A stretch of DNA of 27,490 nt from an uncultured Caryophanales bacterium (GTDB taxonomy: Bacteria; Bacillota_I; Bacilli_A; RFN20; CAG-826). The DNA lies in the NCBI GenBank assembly GCA_947165725.1, contig CAMVBL010000009.1, positions 1 through 27,490 on the forward strand, in the 5' to 3' direction. A model generated the notes under the pieces. The model was not told where the DNA came from, did no database searches, and saw nothing but the letters and a program-made list of their open reading frames with translations. A program made the translations under genes and the position numbers. Every line of letters starts with the position of its first letter. Position 1 is the first letter of the stretch. Positions 7,741 through 17,733 of this stretch are shown here, piece by piece.

Positions 7741-8337
7741 ATGGAAAAGTTAAAGGCTCTTATTCGTTTAGAAGAATCTTTAGCCAAGTTACCAAGTGTT
7801 GGTCGTCGTAGCGCGGAACGTATGGCGTATGCGATGCTCAACATGGAAGATGATGACTTAGTGGAGTTTTCTGATGCGATTAAAAACCTTAAACAATCCA
7901 TACACGTCTGCCCTATCTGTGGTTTTTTAACAGAAGGTGAGAAGTGCGTTGTTTGTGATGATTCAGAACGTGATCAAGATACTTTGATGATTGTTTCTTT
8001 CCCAAAAGACGTCATCGCTTTTGAAAACGCTGAATATTATCGTGGTTTATACCACGTTTTAAACGGGGTTATCTCTTTAAGTAAAGGTAATGGTGTGGAT
8101 GATTTAAATATCACTTCATTACTAAAGAGATTGGATGAGCACCACTTCAAAGAAGTGATTATCGCCACTAACCCCACAATTGAAGGAGAAACCACTGCTC
8201 TATATATTGCCAAATTAATCGAAGGCAAAGTTGATGTTGTCACTAGATTAGCCTATGGCTTACAAATGGGTGGTAATTTAGATTACACCGATGCCTTAAC
8301 TTTATCTAAGGCCGTCGAAGGAAGAAGAAAATTATAA
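7741..8337 (+). CDS. recR: Recombination mediator RecR
   Basis: RecR acts with RecO (and RecF) to load RecA on gapped DNA. The 198 residues carry the helix-hairpin-helix LPSVGRRSAERMAY near the N-terminus, a four-cysteine zinc site (CPICG and CVVC), a Toprim domain beginning LMIVSFPKDVIAFE, and the conserved EVIIATNPTIEGETTALYIA. The ATG follows the ybaB stop by two bases. The nearest GGAGG is about 15 nt upstream inside ybaB, so translational coupling is likely. The length is typical. Confidence 0.96.
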   Translation: MEKLKALIRLEESLAKLPSVGRRSAERMAYAMLNMEDDDLVEFSDAIKNLKQSIHVCPICGFLTEGEKCVVCDDSERDQDTLMIVSFPKDVIAFENAEYYRGLYHVLNGVISLSKGNGVDDLNITSLLKRLDEHHFKEVIIATNPTIEGETTALYIAKLIEGKVDVVTRLAYGLQMGGNLDYTDALTLSKAVEGRRKL

Positions 8338-8349
8338 GAGGTAGCAAGT

Positions 8350-8970
8350 ATGTTTATTACTCTTGAAGGACCAGAAGGATCTGGAAAAACAACCGCAGTT
8401 AACTATGCTGTTAGTAAATTAGAGGAGATGGGGTATCAAATTGTCCGTACTCGTGAACCAGGTGGTACTCCAATCGCGGAACAAATTCGTAATGTCATTT
8501 TAGACAAAGCCAATACTGCGATGGACAAAAGAACAGAGGCTCTTCTTTATGCTGCTTCAAGAAGACAACACCTTGTTGAAAAGGTCTGGCCTGCTTTAAA
8601 AGAAGGCAAAATCGTCATTTGTGACCGTTATTTAGATTCTTCCTTAGCCTATCAAGGTGGCGCGAGAGGTTTAGGCATTGATAACGTCTTAAACATTAAT
8701 ATGTTTGCCACTGAAGGCACATTCCCAGATTTAACTCTCTTATTTGATATTGAACCAGAGATTGGTTTAGCAAGAATCGCTGCTAATGCGAATAGAGAAG
8801 TAAATCGCTTAGATTTAGAAAAATTAGAATTCCATAAAACTGTTAGAAATACATTTTTAGAATTAGCGAAGCGTTATCCAGAACGTTTCGTCATCATTGA
8901 CGCTAGCAAGAGTCAGGAAGAAGTGGCTAAGGCCACTCTTGATGTGATGCTATCAAGAATATGCAAGTAG
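8350..8970 (+). CDS. tmk: Thymidylate kinase
   Basis: Phosphorylates dTMP to dTDP for DNA synthesis. The 206 residues begin with the P-loop GPEGSGKTT, followed by the DRX-type region REPGGTPIAEQIR, the DR(Y/H) motif DRYLDSSLAYQGGARGLG, and an Arg-containing lid region (RIAANANREVNRLD). GAGGT is 8 nt before the ATG. The last 10 bases overlap the start of holB, and the stop is TAG. In Bacillus two small genes, yaaQ and yaaR, separate tmk and holB; both are missing here. Confidence 0.96.
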   Translation: MFITLEGPEGSGKTTAVNYAVSKLEEMGYQIVRTREPGGTPIAEQIRNVILDKANTAMDKRTEALLYAASRRQHLVEKVWPALKEGKIVICDRYLDSSLAYQGGARGLGIDNVLNINMFATEGTFPDLTLLFDIEPEIGLARIAANANREVNRLDLEKLEFHKTVRNTFLELAKRYPERFVIIDASKSQEEVAKATLDVMLSRICK

Positions 8971-9956
8971 AGAAATATCTTAAGAAATATCAACCAGTTA
9001 TTTATCAAACCTTTGTTAATTCATTACAAAAAGGTCAACTTTCTCACGCCTATCTCATCTCAGGAACTAATGGTTCACCACTTTTAGATATTGCTAAATT
9101 CTTTGCTAAATCTATCTTGTGTGATGACCCATCCCCACTAGCGTGTAATTCTTGTATCACTTGCTTACGAGTGGATGATGATAACTATCCAGACTTTTTC
9201 GTTTTTGATGGTAGCAAAGCGACTATTAAAAAAGACGCAGTTACCACAATTGAAAGTTCTTTTGATAAGAAAGCTTTCGAAAATAAAGGTATTAGAATAT
9301 ATATTCTCCACCTCATTGAAAACATGACTATTGAGGCTATTAATAGCATTCTTAAGTTCTTAGAAGAACCTGGGCAACAAATCTATGCTTTCTTAACCAC
9401 AAATAATGAGAATAGTATCTTGCCCACAATTATTTCTAGATGCCAAGTTTTAAGAATGAAATTAATCGACAAGAATATTGTTATTAATGACGCTATCTCC
9501 TTTGGAGTGGATAAAAAAGACGCCGAATTATTATCTTATTTCTATAACGATGGAGAACTCATTAAGGAGATCATTGATGACAAGGAAAATAACGAAGTGT
9601 TCTTTAACGCTAAGCAATGTTTTGAAGAAGTTATCCAAGTAATGGATGAAAGCGATAAAGACGCTCTTATCTATTACGTTCAAGGTAACATTTCAAACCA
9701 AATTAAAAGCAAAGAAGCCTGTCGTTATTTCATTAATATGCTAGTGATGGCCTTTGAAGATATGATTGCTATTTCTAACGAAAAGCAACCATTCTTAGAA
9801 AGTTATGCTACAATATTAGAACATCTTTCCACGAAACTTTCTCATATTAGTGAAAGTTTGATTGAATTATTAAGATGTGCTACTGCAATAAACACTAATG
9901 TCAATATCACCCTATTGATTGACCACATATTTTATATCATTACCAAAGAGGACTAA
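8961..9956 (+). CDS. holB: DNA polymerase III subunit delta prime
   Basis: The stator subunit of the clamp loader, partner of DnaX. The 331 residues are DnaX-like but with a dead P-loop: the place of GxxGxGKT reads SGTNGSPLLD, without the lysine, as expected for delta prime. Zinc-site cysteines follow (C-DDPSPLAC-NSC-ITC), then INSILKFLEEPG and ILPTIISRCQV. The ATG lies within the end of tmk, so the two are coupled. The adjacent genes (dnaX, recR, tmk, ricT) support the call. Confidence 0.93.
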   Translation: MQVEKYLKKYQPVIYQTFVNSLQKGQLSHAYLISGTNGSPLLDIAKFFAKSILCDDPSPLACNSCITCLRVDDDNYPDFFVFDGSKATIKKDAVTTIESSFDKKAFENKGIRIYILHLIENMTIEAINSILKFLEEPGQQIYAFLTTNNENSILPTIISRCQVLRMKLIDKNIVINDAISFGVDKKDAELLSYFYNDGELIKEIIDDKENNEVFFNAKQCFEEVIQVMDESDKDALIYYVQGNISNQIKSKEACRYFINMLVMAFEDMIAISNEKQPFLESYATILEHLSTKLSHISESLIELLRCATAINTNVNITLLIDHIFYIITKED

Positions 9957-9959
9957 TAT

Positions 9960-10850
9960 ATGCCAAAAATTGAAGATAATAACCATACACAGATTACTGA
10001 TCAAAAACACGATTATTCACATTTCGTTGGTGTGAAATTTTTAAACACTCCACGTGCTTACTTTTTTGGCACTACCGATAATAACTATGCTTTGGGTGAT
10101 AAAGTTGTCGTAGAAACAGTTAGAGGCATGGAATTAGGCACTATTGCCATTGAACCAATTTCCATCGATAAATATGGTAACGGTTTATTCCTAAAACCAA
10201 TCATTAGAAAAGCCACTGATGTGGATATCCGTTTATCCGAAATTAACGCAAAAGATGCAGTATATGCATTAGAAATCTGCCAAGTTGAATCTAAAAAACT
10301 CAACTTAGATATGAATTTAATTTCTTGTGAATATACTCTTGATAAATCCAAAGTCATCTTCTCCTATTTAGCGGATGACCGCGTTGACTTCCGTGAATTA
10401 TTAAAAGTCTTAGCCTCACGCTTAAGAACAAGAATTGAATTAAGACAAATTGGTTCTCGTGATAAAGCCAAAATGATTGGTGGTCTTGGTGTGTGTGGCT
10501 TACCACTTTGCTGTTCCACATTCTTGAATGAATTTGATGGTATTTCCATTAATAGAGCCAAAAATCAAATGCTCGCGATTAACATTCCTAAGTTAAGTGG
10601 ACAATGTGGTAAATTAATCTGCTGTTTAAAATATGAAGATGACGCTTATACCGAAGAGAGAAAGAAATTCCCAGAATTAGGTAGTAAAGCTTTTATCGAC
10701 AAAGTCGAATATACTGTCACAAACATCAATATTCTTTCTCGTGTGGTAAAGATTGAAAATGACGAAGATATTAAGTTCCTTCCTTTGGAAGACTTTTATA
10801 AACAAGTAGGCGCGAATAGGGTGAAAGAAAAACGCTATGAAAAGAAGTAA
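9960..10850 (+). CDS. ricT: RicT/YaaT, PSP1-domain iron-sulfur protein
   Basis: In Bacillus YaaT (RicT) forms a complex with RicA and RicF that affects RNase Y-dependent RNA processing, biofilm and competence. The 296 residues show the PSP1 domain: YALGDKVVVETVRGMELGTI near the N-terminus, and the Cys-rich stretches GVCGLPLCCSTF and QCGKLICCLKYEDDAY that bind a [4Fe-4S] cluster in homologues. It starts 3 bp after holB with GAGG 9 nt upstream, and overlaps rsmI by 14 bp. The genes for its known partners are not in this operon, although yaaQ-yaaR, yabA and yazA normally lie in the same block; they may be elsewhere or absent. Confidence 0.92.
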   Translation: MPKIEDNNHTQITDQKHDYSHFVGVKFLNTPRAYFFGTTDNNYALGDKVVVETVRGMELGTIAIEPISIDKYGNGLFLKPIIRKATDVDIRLSEINAKDAVYALEICQVESKKLNLDMNLISCEYTLDKSKVIFSYLADDRVDFRELLKVLASRLRTRIELRQIGSRDKAKMIGGLGVCGLPLCCSTFLNEFDGISINRAKNQMLAINIPKLSGQCGKLICCLKYEDDAYTEERKKFPELGSKAFIDKVEYTVTNINILSRVVKIENDEDIKFLPLEDFYKQVGANRVKEKRYEKK

Positions 10851-11676
10851 ATCTTACGATAAAAACAATTTGCTCCTTTATCTAGTAGCAACACCTATTG
10901 GTAACTTAAAAGAATTCTCTCCTCGCGCTATTGAAGTAGTAAGCGAGGCTGATATTGTCGCTGCTGAAGATACACGTAATGCTCACGATTTGTTAGCCCG
11001 TTTTAACATTAAGAAAGAATTGTATTCTTTAAGAGAGCATAATGAAAAAGAAGCAAGCAAACACTTAGTTTCCCTTATCCAAGCCGGAAAGAAAGTTGTT
11101 TATATGTCTGATGCTGGTTATCCAGGTATTAGCGATCCTGGCTACTTATTAGTGCAAGAATTAATCGCTAATGACATTTGTGTTTCCACTATTTCTGGTT
11201 CTTCCGCTTTTATTAATGCTTTAGTGGCCTCTGGTTTAGAAACTAGACACTTTTTCTTCTATGGATTCTTATCTGCGAAAGATAACGAAGCTAAAGAAGA
11301 GATTAGTAACTTAAAAGCTCTTAAAAATACTCTTATCTTCTATGAAGCACCTCATAGAATCTTAAGAACTTTTGATTTACTAAAAGAAGGCCTCGGAAAT
11401 CGTAAAGCATGTTTGGCTAGAGAATTAACCAAGCTTAACGAAGAATACATTAGAGGCACTCTTGAAGAACTCTCTATGATTGACGAAGATACCTTAAAAG
11501 GTGAAATGGTTATTATCGTCGAAGGAAATAACCAAGAAGTGATGATTAAAGACGAGGAAATCACTGCCCGTGTCGCTTATTTCATTAATTTAGGTCTTTC
11601 ACAAAAAGACGCGATTAATGTCGTCAGTGAAGAGTTCAAAATCAACAAAAACTACATCAAAAAATTACTATTCTAA
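10837..11676 (+). CDS. rsmI: 16S rRNA 2'-O-methyltransferase RsmI
   Basis: Methylates the 2'-hydroxyl of C1402 in 16S rRNA (E. coli numbering) using SAM. The 279 residues match the tetrapyrrole-methylase fold family: LYLVATPIGNLKEFSPRAIE near the start, AAEDTRNAHDLL, SDAGYPGISDPGYLLVQE, and FYEAPHRILRT. The ATG lies within ricT, so translation is coupled; an AGGGTGA is rather far upstream (about 13 nt). The first dozen residues are polar and not part of the fold, but no better start follows before LLLYLVATPIGN. Confidence 0.95.
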   Translation: MKRSKSYDKNNLLLYLVATPIGNLKEFSPRAIEVVSEADIVAAEDTRNAHDLLARFNIKKELYSLREHNEKEASKHLVSLIQAGKKVVYMSDAGYPGISDPGYLLVQELIANDICVSTISGSSAFINALVASGLETRHFFFYGFLSAKDNEAKEEISNLKALKNTLIFYEAPHRILRTFDLLKEGLGNRKACLARELTKLNEEYIRGTLEELSMIDEDTLKGEMVIIVEGNNQEVMIKDEEITARVAYFINLGLSQKDAINVVSEEFKINKNYIKKLLF

Positions 11677-11681
11677 AACTT

Positions 11682-14600
11682 ATGGATATCGTATTTGCAA
11701 AAGATAGGGATAAAAAGCCTAATCCTTTTATGGGATTGTGGAAAAAGATCGTCGAGAAGTTTAAAAACTTCCGCTTTTCAAATACGTTTTATTATTTTCT
11801 AATACTCATTGTTATTAGCATTGGCTTTTATATGCTGATGCTCGTACAAAATGGCTTTACTTTAGCCTATGGTGGCGACTATACCGCTCAATATATCCCT
11901 ATGGGATACCATATTTGGGATTATTATCATGACTGGATTAATACTGGCCACTTTACCTTATTTGATCCAGAACTATATTTAGGCGCTAACTCATTAGGTT
12001 CTAATGCCTATTATGGTTTATTTTCGCCATTTAATATCATCATAGTTATCTTGCCAAGAGTCTTTGTGCCACATAGCGTTGCTATCACATCAATGATTAA
12101 ACTTGCTTGTGCGGGTTTATTCTTCTCAATCTATGTGAAGAAGGCCTTCAAAGTTAAAGAATCTGTTTCATTTATATGTGGTATCGCTTACGCCTTCTGT
12201 GGTTGGGGCGCTTTCTATCTTTGGTATAACAACTACCAAGACATTTTAGTGTTCTTGCCAATCGTTTTATTAGGTATTGAAAAGACATTACAAGAAGAAA
12301 AACCATGGGTTTTAGCATTAGGCGTCTTCTTCCTTGCGATTTGTAACTATGTTTTAATGGTTCCTTATCTTATCACCACTTTCTTCTATGCGATGTTCCG
12401 TTTCTTCCAAAGAATTAGAATAAACGATGCAAAGAAGAATTTTAGATTATTAGGATTAGGCTTTGCTGGCTATGCGGTTGGTCTATTAATGGCAGGTTTT
12501 ATATTCATCCCCGCTTTTATGGCCACGATGTCATCCCCAAAACTTGATAGTTATTCCTATTTTGGCGAATTAAAGAAATTATTAGCGGCCAAAGACTTCA
12601 AATCTTTCTTTGAATTATTATTCTCTTGGAAGAAAGCTCCTGATCAACACGGCCGTATTTTTAGCAATCGTATTTGGTATCCAATTATCGAATTCTTCTT
12701 CCCACCAACAACTTGTCGTTCATTACCAACTTTAGAGTTATATAACTGGGACTTTGATGATATCGCTGTTTCTTTATGGTGCTATATCCCGTTTATCATG
12801 TTCTTAGTGCCAGCTTTTATTCAATCAGGCAAAGAAAAGAAATGGTCACATTATATTGCTTTAGCGTTAATTCTTTTCTCATTATTCACCCCATTTATGT
12901 ATTACTTAACCATGGGTATGACTAATGCCTATGCAAGATGGACATTAATTGTTCCCGCAATTTTAATTGCCTATGTTGGTACATATTTAAATAAGATTCC
13001 AAATGTTTCTAGATGGCATATCCATATTGGTTATGCATTTGCCTTAATTGGTATTATTGTCTCTTGGATTTTAACAGAACATATTGCGGTTAAAGAGCCT
13101 AAGAATGGCAGTGACTTTATGTATCGTTTTGTGGAAGGTAATTTTAATTTCACCACCCTAGCGTTCATTCTTATGATTGTCTATACCACTGCGGTCTGGA
13201 TTGTATTGTTCTTAATCTATAACAAGAAAGCATTCTTTATCGTTGTGACCGCGCTTGTATCCGCTGAAGCTATCGCAGTTGGCAACTTTGTTACATGTGG
13301 ACATGGTTATGATGGTACGCACAATAACGGTTACGCTGCCAACGAGAGATTTAGAAAAGTCTTAGCACAAGTGCAAAAGACCGATAAATCATTCTATAGA
13401 GTTTATACCTCTATCGGTGATGCGTGGAGTATCAATAATAGTTTTATTAACGGTTATAATTCTGGTAGTTTCTTCCACTCTTTATATAACTTTGAAATTG
13501 ATGATTTCACGATGTGGAATGGTTTAAGAGATGGTAGAAAAGCTGTGGCCGGTAGCTATCGTGGTAAATACCAAGACTTAGATAATTTGTTAGGGGTTAA
13601 GTACTACTTTATCAGCAAAGCAAAGAGTATGTATAACAACATCGAAGCAAATAATAAAGGTGGATATTTAGCTAACGTCCCTCATGATTTTGAAGAAATG
13701 AAGGAATTAGAAACAAGTGAATACAAGGTTTATCAAAACAAAAACATGAATGCCTTTGGTCATGCTTATGACACGATTTATGATGGTGAATTAGTGGGCG
13801 ATGTCGCTAGATATGATGTCACTTGTGTTAAAAATGGTATTACCTTAGCCAATATGGCGGCGGTTTCTAAAGAAGATGCTGAAGAGATCAAGTCTGATAG
13901 CATTAGTGTAGTTAGTGAAAAACCTGAAGTTCCTTCTGTTCAATCGCTCTATAAATCAATCGATTATAGACACGCTGTTTACAATGTTGGTACATACGCT
14001 AAATCTTATGATTTTGCTAAGATTCCAGATATTGATAAAGACTTTGAACCAGTTACAAACTATTTAGATGAAGATACGATGAAATATTTCGCCATGTATA
14101 CACCAATGCATAATGGAGATCCACTCTTTAAAGCGGGTACATCTTTATATGTTCGCGCTCCATTCTCTGGCTCTAGAAAATATAATTTCTATTTCATCGA
14201 TAAAGATAACAAAATCTTCATGATGGATGCTCACGATGACGATACAAGTGATAATACCGCTTATATGCGTGGCTTCTACATCACTAGAGATGTTTATAAG
14301 ATTGCAGTGTGTGGCAAATACTTCGAAAGTTATACTTCCGATAGCAATATTAGATTCTATTCCGAAGATATTTCCCACTATCGTGATAGATGGGACAAGT
14401 TAAACGCTAATCCAGTCACTGATATCAAATATTCCGCGGATAAATTCACATTCAAAACCAACTATACTTCTAGCAAATTAGTGGTCTCTTATGTGGCCTT
14501 TGATAATGGCTGGAAGATTAAGGCTAAAGATAACACCACTGGTAAAACCAGTGACTTAAAAGTTTATAAGGCTAACGGTGGCTTTGTTTCTTTCGTCGCC

Positions 14601-14771
14601 CCAGTTGGTGATTATTCATACGAAATGACTTATCAAACACCATATTTAAATATTTCATATCTTGGTTCCACCTTCGCTTTCATTGGTTTCTTTACCTCAA
14701 TGCTTGGCTATTATTTGTATCACGAAAAGAAGAAAAACCACTATTTAGACAAAATATATAGAGAAAATTAG
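11682..14771 (+). CDS. YfhO-family large membrane protein (putative GT-C glycosyltransferase)
   Basis: The 1029 residues have a cytosolic basic N-terminus, a transmembrane helix near 36-56, then GGDYTAQYIP with Asp66 at the spot where GT-C enzymes carry their catalytic acid. Some dozen further hydrophobic helices to about residue 540 follow, then a long soluble C-terminal domain (about 550-990) and a last helix before a basic tail. This is the plan of the YfhO family, whose Bacillus and Listeria members add sugars to teichoic acids from an undecaprenyl-phosphate-sugar donor. The substrate here is unknown, and a cell envelope polymer is an inference. The gene starts 5 bp after rsmI without a Shine-Dalgarno sequence and ends the operon (TAG, then a terminator). 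Finding it behind rsmI is unusual. Confidence 0.87.
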   Translation: MDIVFAKDRDKKPNPFMGLWKKIVEKFKNFRFSNTFYYFLILIVISIGFYMLMLVQNGFTLAYGGDYTAQYIPMGYHIWDYYHDWINTGHFTLFDPELYLGANSLGSNAYYGLFSPFNIIIVILPRVFVPHSVAITSMIKLACAGLFFSIYVKKAFKVKESVSFICGIAYAFCGWGAFYLWYNNYQDILVFLPIVLLGIEKTLQEEKPWVLALGVFFLAICNYVLMVPYLITTFFYAMFRFFQRIRINDAKKNFRLLGLGFAGYAVGLLMAGFIFIPAFMATMSSPKLDSYSYFGELKKLLAAKDFKSFFELLFSWKKAPDQHGRIFSNRIWYPIIEFFFPPTTCRSLPTLELYNWDFDDIAVSLWCYIPFIMFLVPAFIQSGKEKKWSHYIALALILFSLFTPFMYYLTMGMTNAYARWTLIVPAILIAYVGTYLNKIPNVSRWHIHIGYAFALIGIIVSWILTEHIAVKEPKNGSDFMYRFVEGNFNFTTLAFILMIVYTTAVWIVLFLIYNKKAFFIVVTALVSAEAIAVGNFVTCGHGYDGTHNNGYAANERFRKVLAQVQKTDKSFYRVYTSIGDAWSINNSFINGYNSGSFFHSLYNFEIDDFTMWNGLRDGRKAVAGSYRGKYQDLDNLLGVKYYFISKAKSMYNNIEANNKGGYLANVPHDFEEMKELETSEYKVYQNKNMNAFGHAYDTIYDGELVGDVARYDVTCVKNGITLANMAAVSKEDAEEIKSDSISVVSEKPEVPSVQSLYKSIDYRHAVYNVGTYAKSYDFAKIPDIDKDFEPVTNYLDEDTMKYFAMYTPMHNGDPLFKAGTSLYVRAPFSGSRKYNFYFIDKDNKIFMMDAHDDDTSDNTAYMRGFYITRDVYKIAVCGKYFESYTSDSNIRFYSEDISHYRDRWDKLNANPVTDIKYSADKFTFKTNYTSSKLVVSYVAFDNGWKIKAKDNTTGKTSDLKVYKANGGFVSFVAPVGDYSYEMTYQTPYLNISYLGSTFAFIGFFTSMLGYYLYHEKKKNHYLDKIYREN

Positions 14772-14803
14772 TTTTATTTTCTCTTGCTTTTATATAGTTT
14801 ACT

Positions 14804-14827
14804 CCTCTAAGATATTAGAGGTTTTTT
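14804..14827 (+). terminator. Intrinsic terminator after the dnaX-yfhO operon
   Basis: CCTCTAA and TTAGAGG form a 7-bp stem with a 4-nt loop, followed by six T. It lies 33 bp after the yfhO stop and only 3 nt before the AAGGAGGG of typA, so typA either depends on read-through or has a promoter upstream of or inside the hairpin. A TATAGT at 14793-14798 just before the stem could be a -10, in which case the hairpin would lie in the typA leader. Confidence 0.75.
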
Positions 14828-14845
14828 CTAAGGAGGGCCTCATTT

Positions 14846-16672
14846 ATGAATATTCGTAACATTGCCATTATCGCACACGTTGACCATGGTAAGACCACAT
14901 TAGTCGACCAACTTTTAAAATCCTCCGGCACCTTCCGTGATAACGAAGAAGTTAACGAAAGAGCGATGGATAGTAATGATATTGAAAGAGAAAGAGGCAT
15001 TACCATCCTTGCTAAAACAACATCCATTATTTATAAAGACACAAAAATCAACATTCTTGATACTCCAGGACACGCTGACTTCGGTGGTGAAGTTGAAAGA
15101 ATTATGAACATGGTTGATGGTTGCTTATTGCTCGTTGACGCTTTCGAAGGCACCATGCCTCAAACAAGATTCGTCTTGAAGAAAGCCTTGCAAGCCCACA
15201 TTAAACCAATCGTTGTTATCAATAAAGTCGATAGAAATAACATTGATATCGAACGCACTCTTGATGAAGTCTTAGAACTCTTCATTGAATTAGGTGCTCC
15301 TGATGAATTCTTAGAATTCCCAGTCATTTATACTTCTGGTTTAAAAGGTACATCGTCTTTAGAGGCTAATGTTTCCACGCAAAAACCAGGTATGGAACCA
15401 TTGTTAGACACAATTATTAAAGAAATTCCTGCTCCAAAAGTTGATGTTAACGCTCCACTTCAATTGCAAGTCGCCTTATTAGACTATAACGACTTTGTCG
15501 GTAGAATTGGCTTAGGCACAATTAAAAAAGGTACAATCCACGTTAACGATAACGTTACCGTTGCTAGACTTGACGGCACCACCACTAATTTCAGAGTTAT
15601 GAAGTTATTTGGTTATCAAGGCTTAAAAAGATTAGAAATTGAAGAAGCTTCCGCTGGTGAAATCGTCGCAGTCGCAGGTTTAACCGATATTAACGTTGGT
15701 GAAACAATCGGTGCCTTCAATAACGTTGATCCATTACCTCCAATTAGACTTGATGAGCCAACCTTGCAAATGACATTCGGCACTAACTCTTCACCATTAT
15801 CTGGTCAAGACGGTAAGTTATTAACCGCGAGAAAGATTGAAGAAAGATTGTTTAGAGAAACACAAAAAGACGTTGCTCTTAAAGTCGAAAGAATCCCAAA
15901 TAAAGAATCTTGGGTTGTCTCTGGTAGAGGTGAATTACACTTATCCATCTTAATCGAAAACATGAGACGTGAAGGCTTTGAATTAGAAGTCAGTAAACCA
16001 CAAGTCATCATTAAAGAAATTGATGGTGAAAGATGTGAACCATATGAAGACTTATTAATCGATGTGCCAAATGAATATGTTGGTGACATTATGATGTCTT
16101 TAGGCAATAGAAATGCTGAACTAGTTAATATGGACGCTAGAGAAACAGTTACCATTCTCCAATATGTCATCCCATCTCGTGGTTTATTAGGCTTTATGAC
16201 CAATTTCATGACCTTAACCAAAGGGTATGGCATTATCTCTCATACATATAAAGAATATCGCCCAGTATCCGGTGCTTCATTAGGCGAAAGACAGATTGGT
16301 GTCTTAGTGGCCACTGAAACAGGACAAGCCACTCCATACGCTATCGAGCACGTTGAAGAAAGAGGCACAATGTTCATTGAACCAGGTGTCATGGTCTATG
16401 AAGGCATGATTATCGGTGAAAACCGTTATGATATCGACTTAGCAGTTAACTGTGTTCTTAAAAAGAACTTAACTAACGTAAGAAGTGCTACTAAAGATAA
16501 TACTGTTGTCTTAAAGACACCACGTAAGATGTCCTTAGAAGCTTGCTTAGACTATATCAATAGTGATGAGCTTGTGGAAATCACACCATCCACATATAGA
16601 ATGAGAAAGAAGATCCTCAACACAGCGGAACGTAAGAAATACGATTCTCACGTGAGAAGAGGTGAAATCTAA
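14846..16672 (+). CDS. typA: Ribosome-associated translational GTPase TypA/BipA
   Basis: A GTPase of the EF-G type that binds the ribosome and is needed for ribosome assembly and stress or cold growth in many bacteria. The 608 residues show G1 [13 protein letters not shown] (10-22), the switch region with [12 protein letters not shown]3 [14 protein letters not shown], and G4 NKVDR. Domains II, III and V and the BipA C-terminal domain follow ([20 protein letters not shown], ending in [16 protein letters not shown]). A strong AAGGAGGG stands about 9 nt before the ATG. It is a single gene flanked by terminators. Confidence 0.97.
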   Translation: MNIRNIAIIAHVDHGKTTLVDQLLKSSGTFRDNEEVNERAMDSNDIERERGITILAKTTSIIYKDTKINILDTPGHADFGGEVERIMNMVDGCLLLVDAFEGTMPQTRFVLKKALQAHIKPIVVINKVDRNNIDIERTLDEVLELFIELGAPDEFLEFPVIYTSGLKGTSSLEANVSTQKPGMEPLLDTIIKEIPAPKVDVNAPLQLQVALLDYNDFVGRIGLGTIKKGTIHVNDNVTVARLDGTTTNFRVMKLFGYQGLKRLEIEEASAGEIVAVAGLTDINVGETIGAFNNVDPLPPIRLDEPTLQMTFGTNSSPLSGQDGKLLTARKIEERLFRETQKDVALKVERIPNKESWVVSGRGELHLSILIENMRREGFELEVSKPQVIIKEIDGERCEPYEDLLIDVPNEYVGDIMMSLGNRNAELVNMDARETVTILQYVIPSRGLLGFMTNFMTLTKGYGIISHTYKEYRPVSGASLGERQIGVLVATETGQATPYAIEHVEERGTMFIEPGVMVYEGMIIGENRYDIDLAVNCVLKKNLTNVRSATKDNTVVLKTPRKMSLEACLDYINSDELVEITPSTYRMRKKILNTAERKKYDSHVRRGEI

Positions 16673-16695
16673 AAAAAGCGCTGCGGCGCTTTTTT
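16671..16695. terminator. Bidirectional terminator between convergent typA and the RCK_C protein gene
   Basis: A seven-base A-run, GCGC, the loop TGCG, GCGC, and six T follow the typA stop directly. Read from the other strand it is again a GC stem with a T-run, and the last codon and stop of the minus-strand gene overlap it. It serves both genes. Confidence 0.85.
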
Positions 16696-17719
16696 ATTTA
16701 TCTTCGTTATTAAATAAGTGTCTGATATTAACATATGGACCAAACAAGGTCACAATGTCATTCTTTTCAATAATCATATCTTTATCAACGAAGAGATATT
16801 CATTGTTTCTTTTAATAATAATGATTTGAATGGAGTAGCGATCTGTTAGATGGCTATCTTTCATTTTAATACCATCAAGTTCTTTTGGCACTTCATGGAC
16901 CACAACTTCCATTAAGGTATTAGCCCCATAGTTATTAATTAATTGAATTTCATTAGTGTTATCAATTACGACCGTATCGTTGGTTTTCTTATGCTCCGCG
17001 AGTGAATTAATAAAGCATTCGCGAATATCGTTAATATGACCATACGCAACGATAACATCACCCTTAGCGAGCATTGTGTCTCTGCTAATAGTCACACGTC
17101 TATTGCCTCTTCTTAAAGAAAGAAGAATTAAGGCGTATTTTTTAGTTAACGCCATATTACCTAAAGATGCTTCTTTAGCGAACTCTGGAAGCCTATTTAA
17201 AACGACTTCCACGATTGCGCTTCTACCATAATAGTCGAGGACGGTAATGATATTTGTTTCTCTTCTTGCTTTAGAAGTATTAATCGCAATTTTTTCTAAT
17301 AACTTTTGGAACTTCTTATTAATTGGTGGAATTTTAAGGAATAAAACCAAAAGGAATACACCAAGAGAAATGTAGAAGACAATGAAATACCATTCGGTAA
17401 ATGTTCTAGCGGGACGGTCCGCATTAAGTGATTCACCAATAGAAATTAACACGTTAATGATTAAGCCCATGATAACGACAGAGAAGATGTGACCTGTATA
17501 CATACAGACAACAGCGATTCTTCTACGACGGTTATCATTAGTGATAATTTCACTTTCTTGTGTGGTAAAGCCCGCACCTGTAAATAATGAAGCCACTTGG
17601 AATCTAATTTTATTAGTGGCAAGCCCAGTTAACTTAAAGGCCACAGAAAAAAATTCAATCATAATAAGATAGATTGCTGTAACCGCTAAGATTAAGGAAG
17701 TTGCTAACCAAAAGTTCAT
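16694..17719 (-). CDS. Membrane protein with two RCK_C (TrkA-C) domains
   Basis: The 341 residues open with a hydrophobic N-terminal half: helices near 3-23 and at about 70-92 and 108-128, with a loop LFTGAGFTTQESE that resembles a pore or re-entrant segment of Trk/Ktr-type proteins. Two RCK_C domains follow, at about 175-235 (LGNMALTKKYALILLSLRR, then LAKGDVIVAYG) and 270-337 (GIKMKDSHLTDRYSI, then IEKNDIVTLFG). RCK_C domains bind small ligands, in several Firmicutes c-di-AMP, and gate ion transport. The exact substrate and whether it works alone are unknown; regulation of potassium or another ion is inferred. It follows the pseudouridine synthase by 14 bp. Confidence 0.75.
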   Translation of the reverse strand: MNFWLATSLILAVTAIYLIMIEFFSVAFKLTGLATNKIRFQVASLFTGAGFTTQESEIITNDNRRRRIAVVCMYTGHIFSVVIMGLIINVLISIGESLNADRPARTFTEWYFIVFYISLGVFLLVLFLKIPPINKKFQKLLEKIAINTSKARRETNIITVLDYYGRSAIVEVVLNRLPEFAKEASLGNMALTKKYALILLSLRRGNRRVTISRDTMLAKGDVIVAYGHINDIRECFINSLAEHKKTNDTVVIDNTNEIQLINNYGANTLMEVVVHEVPKELDGIKMKDSHLTDRYSIQIIIIKRNNEYLFVDKDMIIEKNDIVTLFGPYVNIRHLFNNEDK

Positions 17720-17733
17720 ATATACTATTTTAC

